Shown: one piece after another, positions 57,658-64,000 of the stretch
Layout of the letters: each line of letters opens with the position of its first letter
Position numbering within the stretch: position 1 is the stretch's first letter
Origin: Bog-756 sp963830165
Lineage (GTDB): Bacteria; Actinomycetota; Acidimicrobiia; Acidimicrobiales; RAAP-2
Direction: 5' to 3'
DNA: 64,000 nucleotides
Assembly (NCBI GenBank): GCA_963830165.1
Contig: CAWHKZ010000005.1
Coordinates: 248,001 to 312,000 of the forward strand
Made by a program: the position numbers and the translations under genes
The notes under the pieces: generated by a model
What the model was told of the DNA's origin: nothing
Seen by the model: the letters and a program-made list of their open reading frames with translations, nothing else
Databases searched by the model: none

Positions 57658-58098
57658 TCAGCGCCGGACCGTCATCTCCCGAAGGCCGTCGACGATGGCA
57701 TCCCATGCCGTTGAGGCTTCCGCCCGCGACCCCGGTGCCAGCCCTGGCATGAGGTCGTTCCTGCTCGTGGTGAACCGGCCCAGGGTGCGGGGCGACGCGG
57801 GCTCCGGCACGACCTCGAGAGGGGTGACCGGCTGCTCGACGATCTCGGTCAGCACGCTGATCTGCTGCGGGGTCTGCCCGAGCACGACGGTGCGGTCTCC
57901 GACCTTCACCACGGCGATCGAGCAGTGGCGGCCGAGTGAGCGTCGGGCCACCACGTCGATGCGGTTGGGCGTGCCCGCCGACTGCGGTCGACCGAGCTTT
58001 CCGCTCTGGCGTGCCCGGGCGACCTTGGCGAAGAGCCACAGCAGCCCGAGCACGAGGCCCAGGGCGACGAACATCCGACCGATTTCGTGGGCGACCAT
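57658..58098 (-). CDS. fliO: Flagellar biosynthesis protein FliO
   Basis: The 146-residue protein has one N-terminal membrane segment (VALGLVLGLLWLFAKV) and the FliO cytoplasmic part (VARRSLGRHCSIAVVKVGDRTVVLGQTPQQISVL). It assists assembly of FliP. The ATG is at 58098, 8 bases after fliN. The C-terminal ~60 residues are not conserved. Confidence 0.85.
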   Translation of the reverse strand: MVAHEIGRMFVALGLVLGLLWLFAKVARARQSGKLGRPQSAGTPNRIDVVARRSLGRHCSIAVVKVGDRTVVLGQTPQQISVLTEIVEQPVTPLEVVPEPASPRTLGRFTTSRNDLMPGLAPGSRAEASTAWDAIVDGLREMTVRR

Positions 58099-58106
58099 CT
58101 ACGTAC

Positions 58107-58424
58107 TCAGTCCGCCTCGTCGGAGACGATCTCGGTGATGCGCACCCCGTACTCGTCGTCCACGTCGACGACCTCGCCGCGGGCGATCACCACCTCGCGG
58201 TTCAACACGATGTCCACCGGGGCGCCCACCGCCCGGTCGAGCTCGATCACGTCACCAGGACGAAGCTTGGCCAGATCGCCGAAGGTCCGACGCGCCGTCC
58301 CGATCCACACGGAGACCTCGACGGTGACTCCACGGAACTGTGCCTCGCGGATGGCCTCGCGCGGGACGTCGTCGTCCGACCCCTCGTGGGGTCCGACGGG
58401 AACAGCGGCGTCTGACACCGTCAT
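58107..58424 (-). CDS. fliN: Flagellar motor switch protein FliN
   Basis: The 105-residue protein has a SpoA/FliN domain (VTVEVSVWIGTARRTFGDLAKLRPGDVIELDRAVG and NREVVIARGEVVDVDDEYGVRITEI). It forms the C-ring with FliM and links to export. The ATG at 58424 shares one base with the fliM stop. The N-terminal ~30 residues are acidic and unconserved. Confidence 0.93.
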   Translation of the reverse strand: MTVSDAAVPVGPHEGSDDDVPREAIREAQFRGVTVEVSVWIGTARRTFGDLAKLRPGDVIELDRAVGAPVDIVLNREVVIARGEVVDVDDEYGVRITEIVSDEAD

Positions 58425-59308
58425 CACAGCACCTCCTCGGTGATCGAACACGCTTTGCGGACTCCGGAGCGCCCGATGGTGGCCAGGGCGACCAGCACGC
58501 CTTCGGCCCGGACCTCGAGCGGCCGGTCCGTCGGGTAGCCGAGATGCAACTCGTCGCCCACGCCGAGGTTCAGGAGCGCCTTGGGCGTGGTGGTGAAGCT
58601 GGGGAACTGCAGGATCAGCTCGAGCGGGACCTCCTGCAGCCGTTGGCGGGCGAGCCGCTCGCTCGATGTGGTCCCGTCCCCCGAATCCCGGCTCGGCCCG
58701 CTGTACATCGCCTCCACCAGTTGGCGGACGGTGGTGAAGGGGAGGCAGAGCACGAACTCGGTCGCCTCGCGCTCCATGAGCTCGCAGCTGAACCGGGCGA
58801 CCAGGCACATCTCGGTCGGGGTGGCAACGGCCACGAATTGGACGTTCGACTCCTGGGCGCCGAGCGTCGGTGTCGTCTCCTGGAGCCTGGACAGCGTCCT
58901 GGCCAGCTCGTCGAGGAGGCCGGAGATGACCGGCGCCAGCAACTCCTGCTCGATCTCGGTGAGCACCCGATCGGGGTAGTCGTCGTCCCCGGTCCCGGCC
59001 AGCCGGAGGTCGACCATGGCCAGGGCCTGGACGGTCGGGAGGGTCAGCACCGCGGTACCGGCCAGGGGAGGGAGCGAGAACGTGAAGAAGTGCGTGCCGT
59101 CCCCGAACGATTCGGCCAGGTCCGTCCAGCTGATCTGCTCCGTCGACTGCAGGGCGAGCGTGCACGGCTGCCGGAGCACCGTGGACAGCGAAGCGCCACC
59201 GGAACGGGCGAAGGCCTCGAACACCGCGCTGATGGCGTGCTGGTGCACCCGCTCGAGGGTCTCGGTCCGCCGGAAGTCGTGCGGCGACGTCTCTCCGGTG
59301 CGGGTCAT
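58424..59308 (-). CDS. fliM: Flagellar motor switch protein FliM
   Basis: The 294-residue protein has the FliM middle domain (LSTVLRQPCTLALQS, DRVLTEIEQELLAPVI) and a C-terminal SpoA domain (VPLELILQFPSFTTTPKALLNLGVGDELHLG). The CheY-binding N-terminal LSQxEID motif is absent or not recognisable, so chemotaxis input may differ. The ATG at 59308 overlaps the motB stop by 4 bases; no fliL lies between motB and fliM. Confidence 0.9.
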   Translation of the reverse strand: MTRTGETSPHDFRRTETLERVHQHAISAVFEAFARSGGASLSTVLRQPCTLALQSTEQISWTDLAESFGDGTHFFTFSLPPLAGTAVLTLPTVQALAMVDLRLAGTGDDDYPDRVLTEIEQELLAPVISGLLDELARTLSRLQETTPTLGAQESNVQFVAVATPTEMCLVARFSCELMEREATEFVLCLPFTTVRQLVEAMYSGPSRDSGDGTTSSERLARQRLQEVPLELILQFPSFTTTPKALLNLGVGDELHLGYPTDRPLEVRAEGVLVALATIGRSGVRKACSITEEVL

Positions 59309-60090
59309 GAGGCGGACAGCACCGGTGCGGTCGACTGGGGGCTCACGACGATGTTGACGCGGCGGTTCTCCGCCCGATCGGCCGGCGAGTCGTTCGGGAC
59401 GACCGGGTGGTACTGGCCGTATCCCACGGCCACGACGCGGGTCGGATCGACGTGGTCCGCGGTGGTGAGACGGACGACCACCGAGGTCGAGCGAGCCGCG
59501 GCCAGGGCCCAATTGTTCGCGTAGGGACCACCGGTGATGGGCTCGTCGTCGGTGTACCCGGCGACGACGATGGCATTGGTGTAGTGCTCGATCACCCCGC
59601 CGGACGTGTCGACGATCTCGATGCCGAGGGGCGTGAGCTGGGCCGAGTCCGTCGCGAACAGCGTGGAGTCGGCCACGAGGCCCTCGACCAGCCCGGACGA
59701 GTTGATGCTGAATTCCACGTCCGTGAGCAGCCCCCGCTCCCGGAGCGCGGCCTTGAGGTCCGCCTCGATCCGATGCAGGTTGTCGGGCGACGCGGACAGG
59801 GGGGCGGGTCCCTTGGGGGCCACGGTCGTCGTCCCGTGGACGACCGAGTCACCGACCAGTTTGGTGTGGCTCACCGATTGCTGGAACTGCCGGTACTTGG
59901 CCTCGTTGATCTTGGAGAGGGCGAACAGCACGATGAAGAGGACGAGGAGAAGGGTGATCATGTCGGCATAGGTCAGCAGCCATCGCTCGGAGCCGCCCTC
60001 CTCGTGCTCGACGTCGCTGTCGCGGGTGGCACGTTGACGGAGGGTCCGACGCCCGGCGCCCACGGCCACCGGCGGAGGCGTCCCGCTCAT
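59305..60090 (-). CDS. motB: Flagellar stator protein MotB
   Basis: The 261-residue protein has one membrane helix after ERWLLTYADMITLLLVLFIVLFALS, with the proton-path Asp in YADMI. A plug-like segment follows and an OmpA-type peptidoglycan-binding domain (VAGYTDDEPITG; NWALAAARSTSVVVRL; RRVNIVVSP) occupies the last ~130 residues. The ATG at 60090 overlaps motA by 4 bases. It couples proton flow to torque and anchors the stator to the wall. Confidence 0.94.
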   Translation of the reverse strand: MSGTPPPVAVGAGRRTLRQRATRDSDVEHEEGGSERWLLTYADMITLLLVLFIVLFALSKINEAKYRQFQQSVSHTKLVGDSVVHGTTTVAPKGPAPLSASPDNLHRIEADLKAALRERGLLTDVEFSINSSGLVEGLVADSTLFATDSAQLTPLGIEIVDTSGGVIEHYTNAIVVAGYTDDEPITGGPYANNWALAAARSTSVVVRLTTADHVDPTRVVAVGYGQYHPVVPNDSPADRAENRRVNIVVSPQSTAPVLSAS

Positions 60091-60878
60091 GCGGCAGCAT
60101 CCGACGGCTCGGCCGCGGAAGGGGTCGGCGCCTGCTCGTCGGACCGCTCGGACGGCGGCAGGAAGGCGAAGAGGCGGTCCTTCAGGTCCATGCTCGATGC
60201 GTTGAGCTGCATGGTCAGCAGCCCCTCGATGACCATCTCCCGGTAGGCCACCTCCTCCTCGGTCTGTCGCCGCAGCCGGTTCGAGATGGGGAGCCACACG
60301 GCGTTGGCCAGCATGACGCCCCACAGGGTGGCGGTGAACGCCGCGGCGATGGCCGGGCCCAGCTTGCCGGGATTGGCGAGCTGGCCGAGCACGCCGATCA
60401 GACCGATGACCGTTCCCAGGATCCCGAACGTCGGTGAGAACCCGGACATGTCCGAAAAGAACTTGATCGCCGTCTGGTGCCTGAGCCGGAGCCCGTTCAC
60501 CTCCGCGCCGAGCAGCTCGTGGACGCGTTCCGGGTCCGACGTCGACGTGATGAGCTGGACGCCCTTCTTGAGGAACAGGTCGTCGGTCTCGAGCTGCTCC
60601 AGGATCAGCGGGTTCTGCCGGACCTCCTTGGCCATGCCCAGGAGCTGGTCGATGGTCCCCCGCATATCGGGGGGGTGACTCGGCAGGATGACGTGCTTGA
60701 CCGCTCTGGGGACCGTCTTGAGCTGCTTGCCACCGAACCCGGCCATGGTGGCGCCCAGGCTGCCGCCCACCACGAGGATGAGCGCGGGGATGTCGATGAG
60801 CGACATCACCTTGCCGTGGTCCAACGTCATGGAGGTGACGATGGCCGCCAAGGCCACGAAGATCCCGATAGGTGTCAC
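60087..60878 (-). CDS. motA: Flagellar stator protein MotA
   Basis: The 263-residue protein has four membrane segments and family stretches (GGSLGATMAGFGGKQL; MSGFSPTFGILGTVIGLIGVL; LWGVMLANAVWLPISNRL). The cytoplasmic loop carries charged residues (RVHELLGAEVNGLRLRH) that contact FliG. It starts with GTG at 60878, overlapping the flbD stop by 4 bases. Confidence 0.94.
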   Translation of the reverse strand: MTPIGIFVALAAIVTSMTLDHGKVMSLIDIPALILVVGGSLGATMAGFGGKQLKTVPRAVKHVILPSHPPDMRGTIDQLLGMAKEVRQNPLILEQLETDDLFLKKGVQLITSTSDPERVHELLGAEVNGLRLRHQTAIKFFSDMSGFSPTFGILGTVIGLIGVLGQLANPGKLGPAIAAAFTATLWGVMLANAVWLPISNRLRRQTEEEVAYREMVIEGLLTMQLNASSMDLKDRLFAFLPPSERSDEQAPTPSAAEPSDAAA

Positions 60879-61135
60879 GTGTGCAGAGCCCGACCAGAGG
60901 GCATCGCGGCCAACGGTGGCCGGTCGAGGTCGAACCGGGCGTCACCGATGGCCCGGGTCAACAGGGCCAGCTTTTCCGCGCGGATCTGCTCGACGATGAC
61001 GGTCGCCTCTTCGCGGACGACCAGGTACGTGCCGTTGGTCAGGTAGATGGCCGACGTGACCTCTCCCTCGATGCGTTCCACCTGGTCTTCGTTGATGAAC
61101 ATCGTCGACCCGTCGAGCTTCGACAAAGCAATCAC
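60875..61135 (-). CDS. flbD: FlbD/SwrD-like flagellar protein
   Basis: The 86-residue protein has the FlbD family core (MIALSKLDGSTMFINEDQVERIE, LTNGTYLVVREEATVIVEQI). SwrD homologues raise motor torque. It starts with GTG at 61135 after GGAGACGCG. A sigma-28-like motif lies about 40 bases upstream, so it may open a transcript with the motA-to-flhB genes. Confidence 0.87.
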   Translation of the reverse strand: MIALSKLDGSTMFINEDQVERIEGEVTSAIYLTNGTYLVVREEATVIVEQIRAEKLALLTRAIGDARFDLDRPPLAAMPSGRALHT

Positions 61136-61173
61136 CCGCGTCTCCGTTCTCGAGGTCGATCTCCTTCCTCTGA

Positions 61174-61201
61174 GTAACGGCCCCTACGGGGAGAAAGTTC
61201 A
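61174..61201 (-). promoter_or_regulatory. Sigma-28-like promoter before flbD
   Basis: On the minus strand TGAA (61201-61198) and GCCGTTAC (61181-61174) are 16 bases apart, close to the sigma-28 consensus with its 15-base spacer. It lies in the 93-base gap between flgE and flbD. Confidence 0.4.
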
Positions 61202-61228
61202 GGGGCGACGGGTGCGGATCGGTCCTGA

Positions 61229-62488
61229 TCAGGACATCTCGACCAGTGACTGGAGCGCCGTCGACGACGAGTCGACCACCTTGGTGTTGGCCTGGTACGC
61301 CGTCTGAGCCTCGATCAGGTCGGTCAGTTCGGTGGCCAGATCGACGTTGGACCCCTCGACGGCTCCACCCTGGAGGGTGCCGAGCCCATCCTGGCCCGGG
61401 GCCCCGAGCTGCGCGTTGCCCGAGGCGGCCGTGGCCGTGAAGTACGTGTTGCCCTCGTCGTCGAGGCCCTGTGGATTGGCGAAGCTCGCCAGGGCGATGG
61501 TCCCGAGGCTCTGGCTCTCCCCGTTGGAGTAGGTGCCCATGATGGTGCCGTCCGAGCCGATCGAGTACGACTGGAGGGTGCCCGCCGCGTAGCCGTCCTG
61601 GGCGGTGACGGCCAACGTCTGATCGCCGGCGAACTGGGTGACGGCGTTCTGCGAGCCTGCCGGTGGGAAGTCGAGCTGGGGTGCCCCACCCGTCCACGTG
61701 TAGTTGCTCGGCGGCGTGCCGATGGCCAGTGTGGTCGTCCCGGTTCCGACCGCGGTGCCGTTGAGCGACGTCAGCTGCCCCGACGACGAGAACTGCAGCG
61801 TCTGCGGCGCGTTCCACAGGGTGGTCGAAGCTCCCGGCACGGTGCCCTGCATGGTCCAGCTGCCCGGTGTCCCGGCCGGGGTGAACGTGAGGGTGGCCGG
61901 CACGGCGTCGCCGAGGGAGTCGTAGAGCGTCGCGGTCACCGTGACCGGACCGGTCGCGGTCGACGGCAGGTTGCCGCCCAGGTCGATGTTGGCGGTCTGG
62001 GCGGGCGGCTCGGCCGAGCCGGTGATGATGGACAGCGGCCCGGGCGCCGACGTCGTGGGCTGGTTGGGTGGCCAGCCGAGGACGAGCCCACCGCTGTTCG
62101 TGGCCAGGTTGCCGTTGGTGTCGATCTGGAGGTCGCCGTCGCGGGTGTAGACGGTCTGCCCGTCCTGGTCGACGGCCAGGAAGCCGTTGCCTTCGATCGC
62201 CACGTTCGAGCTGACCCCGGTCTGGGTGACCGCGCCTTCGGAGAAGTTCGTGGCGATGGCCGACACTTCGGCTCCCGAGCCGATGGCCGACGGATTGGTG
62301 CTCGCCTGCGAGCTGCCGTTGGCCGCTCCGGCGGGCTGCAGCTGCTCGGTCAGGAGATCCTCGAATTCGGCCGTCCCCGACTTGAAGCCGTCGGTCTCGG
62401 AGTTGGCGATGTCGTTTCCGATGGTGTCGAGGTCGGTCTGCATGATGTCGATGCCGGAGGCGGCAGCGCTGAGGGAACGGACGGTCAT
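61229..62488 (-). CDS. flgE: Flagellar hook protein FlgE
   Basis: The 419-residue protein has a rod-type N-terminal helix (SLSAAASGIDIMQTDLDTIG, NDIANSETDGFKSG) and a C-terminal helix (VDLATELTDLIEAQTAYQANTKVVDSS). Between are the hook domains (VTATLYDSLGDAVPATLTF is typical of FlgE). It forms the hook. The ATG at 62488 follows AAGGAGCCAACC. It lies 73 bases after flgD. Confidence 0.93.
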   Translation of the reverse strand: MTVRSLSAAASGIDIMQTDLDTIGNDIANSETDGFKSGTAEFEDLLTEQLQPAGAANGSSQASTNPSAIGSGAEVSAIATNFSEGAVTQTGVSSNVAIEGNGFLAVDQDGQTVYTRDGDLQIDTNGNLATNSGGLVLGWPPNQPTTSAPGPLSIITGSAEPPAQTANIDLGGNLPSTATGPVTVTATLYDSLGDAVPATLTFTPAGTPGSWTMQGTVPGASTTLWNAPQTLQFSSSGQLTSLNGTAVGTGTTTLAIGTPPSNYTWTGGAPQLDFPPAGSQNAVTQFAGDQTLAVTAQDGYAAGTLQSYSIGSDGTIMGTYSNGESQSLGTIALASFANPQGLDDEGNTYFTATAASGNAQLGAPGQDGLGTLQGGAVEGSNVDLATELTDLIEAQTAYQANTKVVDSSSTALQSLVEMS

Positions 62489-62561
62489 GGTTGGCTCCTT
62501 GTCGTGTTGGGTGGGGAAGAACGCACGCGATGAGGCGACGGTCGGGACGGCGGCGGAGGCG

Positions 62562-62999
62562 TCATCCCGACGCCGCCGTGTCGGTGATCTCCTCGACGTT
62601 GGAGAGGTCGACGCTGGTTCCGCCCACGTCGAGGAGCGGTCCGGACGTCGAGTTGATGACGCCGGTGACGACGCCGTTCACCTCGCCGCCGTCTTCGTTG
62701 CTGGCCGTGATCGTCTTGCCGATGAGATCCGATGCGTCGCCGAGCTGTGAGGACGACGACATCGTCTGGAGCTGCTCGACCTGGGAGAGCTCGGCGATCT
62801 GGGACATGAAGTCCGACGACGACGTCGGGTCCAGCGGATTCTGGTACTTGAGTTCGTCGACCAGCAGGCTGAGGAAGGTGGACGGATCCAGCAGGCTGGC
62901 GGTTCCGTTGTCGGCCGCCGCCGCCGAGCTGGTCCCGGCCGAGGAAGCACCGGCACCGGCCGCTACCGGGTCCGGTGTCGAGGAGATGGGCATCGTCAT
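62562..62999 (-). CDS. flgD: Flagellar hook assembly scaffold protein FlgD
   Basis: The 145-residue protein has the FlgD N-terminal motif (DPSTFLSLLVDELKYQNPLDP, FMSQIAELSQVEQLQTM). It caps the growing hook. Only a short C-terminal part (ITASNEDGGEVNGVVTGV) follows; the FlgD Ig-like domain of longer forms is missing. ATGs at 63005 and 62999 are both possible; 62999 has better spacing from GGAAGGA. Confidence 0.9.
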   Translation of the reverse strand: MTMPISSTPDPVAAGAGASSAGTSSAAAADNGTASLLDPSTFLSLLVDELKYQNPLDPTSSSDFMSQIAELSQVEQLQTMSSSSQLGDASDLIGKTITASNEDGGEVNGVVTGVINSTSGPLLDVGGTSVDLSNVEEITDTAASG

Positions 63000-63054
63000 G
63001 GACATTCCTTCCGTGCAGGTGGCAGTGGGGGCGTCGTCATTCGTCGGGCTCCGG

Positions 63055-64000
63055 TCACAGGACCAGGTGGATGCGGCCGTCGCCGACGGGCAGCGATTGG
63101 TTCTGGTCGGTCGTCCGGTCGGGAGTGGCCGCACCGGTGGCTGGGCCCGACCTGCTCCCGTCGGTCGGGTTCCGGTCGCCCGCTTCCCCACGCGGTTCAC
63201 CGAGGCTCACGTTCACCCGGAGGCCGTCCGCGGACAGCTGGTCGCGGAGGTCCGGCAGCACCCTGTCCAGGGCTTCGTGCCCGGCCGCCAGCTCGGGACT
63301 GAGCGTCACCTCGAGCGTGTCACCCCGGAGCGACAGGAGTGCCCGGACCTCGCCCAGCTGAGGGGGGTGCAGGCTCACGGCGACGCTGTACTCGCCGTTG
63401 CCCTCGGCGAGCGGCCTCGAGAGCGACGCGGTGAGCCCGGAGACGTCGAGGCCGTCGGCTTCGGTCGCCGCGGCCGAGGAGGTCGACCCCGCCGGGCCGG
63501 AGGCGCCCGCGACCGCGACGGTCGGCGCCGGCGCATCACCGCCGATGGCGTCCGCCAGCCCGTGGAGGGTTCCGGTGCCCGCCGGTGCCCCGGGGCGGGC
63601 CGTCACCGTGCCGGTTCCCGCGAGCTGTCGTGCACCGGTGGCTTCGGCGGTTCTGCCGCCGGTGCCGACGGCCACCGCGCCACCCACGTCCAGTTCCGGG
63701 GAGACCTGCGCCACGGCGGCGTCACCGGTCGGGGACCGCAGTTCGGCGACCGGGCCGGACAGGGCCCGGCTGCCGGAGGAGGGTGCCCCCGACTCCCCTG
63801 CCGGGCCCGCCCGCTCGGAGGTGCGCGCCGCCGTCCCGGTCGGGATCTCCACCTCGAGGGCCGGCTGTTCGGATCGTTCCCGGACGAGAGGATCTGCGGC
63901 AGCGGTCGAGGGCACCCCGTCCGTGGTGCCAGGGGTCTGAGCCGGCCGGCCGGTGGAGGCAGGGATCTGGGCGGTGCCGTCGGTGGTGGCAGGAGTCGGG
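63055..64000 (-). CDS. fliK: Flagellar hook-length control protein FliK, 5' end outside window
   Basis: The frame is open from 63055 to the right edge with no stop, so at least 315 residues are encoded and the start is not in the window. A GTG at 63915 is a possible internal start, but the sequence upstream (TPATTDGTAQIPASTGRP) is similar in style. The last ~90 residues form the Flg_hook domain (EYSVAVSLHPPQLGEVRALL, LRDQLSADGLRVNVSL). The remainder is Ala/Gly/Thr/Pro-rich ruler-type sequence. FliK tells FlhB when the hook is long enough. Confidence 0.82.
   Translation of the reverse strand, partial: PTPATTDGTAQIPASTGRPAQTPGTTDGVPSTAAADPLVRERSEQPALEVEIPTGTAARTSERAGPAGESGAPSSGSRALSGPVAELRSPTGDAAVAQVSPELDVGGAVAVGTGGRTAEATGARQLAGTGTVTARPGAPAGTGTLHGLADAIGGDAPAPTVAVAGASGPAGSTSSAAATEADGLDVSGLTASLSRPLAEGNGEYSVAVSLHPPQLGEVRALLSLRGDTLEVTLSPELAAGHEALDRVLPDLRDQLSADGLRVNVSLGEPRGEAGDRNPTDGSRSGPATGAATPDRTTDQNQSLPVGDGRIHLVL

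Overview
The window is 64 kb of very GC-rich, densely coded DNA from an actinobacterium. Three things point to the class Acidimicrobiia: a complete-looking actinobacterial flagellar export and motor cluster, secreted proteins carrying tandem 42-residue YWLVAADGG...FGDA repeats, and DosR-like stress genes. This placement is inference from gene content; no rRNA or tRNA gene is visible. 

Left part (1-12.5 kb). Two secreted proteins (a sialidase-like protein running off the left edge and a small IPT/TIG protein) are followed by a stress or dormancy block. This block holds a DJ-1/PfpI protein, a divergent M50-CBS membrane protease, and a four-gene operon on the minus strand with 4-bp overlaps (PNPOx-like flavoprotein, beta-phosphoglucomutase-like HAD, GH65 disaccharide phosphorylase, tandem universal stress protein). 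Similar 16-bp DosR-like boxes sit upstream of these genes. A secreted FN3-pentapeptide repeat protein closes the block.

Middle part (12.7-31 kb). This holds a MacB-type ABC exporter, a DHA2 drug exporter fused to a winged-helix domain, several regulators (TetR, HxlR, XRE-cupin), a thioesterase, an acyl-CoA ligase, a GGDEF-EAL protein, an XRE-cupin/M24/APC-transporter set, and a lone cyclic-nucleotide-binding domain protein. Several genes here are broken by single-base shifts: a TetR gene at about 18298, an MFS gene at about 20775 and 20000, the GGDEF-EAL gene at about 24440, and a GATase at about 27168.

Surface block (31-46.8 kb). This encodes large exported proteins: a PQQ-like propeller with Ig-like domains, a giant FN3 protein of about 1,950 residues split by a frameshift near 37412, an SCxSxxCWAVG-type propeller protein with YWLVAADGG repeats, and a related lipoprotein. 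A YbhN/LPG-synthase-like membrane protein, a cupin, a SnoaL-like protein and a PH-DUF2510 protein are interspersed.

Flagellar block (46.8-64 kb, all minus strand). Transcription runs fliK-flgD-flgE, flbD-motA-motB-fliM-fliN-fliO-fliP-fliQ-fliR-flhB, flhA-flhF-like-small membrane protein-flgN-like-flgK-flgL-fliW-csrA. Most junctions overlap by 1-4 bases, so most of the set is translationally coupled. The FlhF homologue has lost its GTPase motifs, and no flhG, fliA or fliL is seen. Sigma-28-like motifs with a 16-bp spacer lie before flbD, before flhA and, strikingly, before the giant FN3 protein gene. This suggests that the exported surface protein is expressed with the flagellum.
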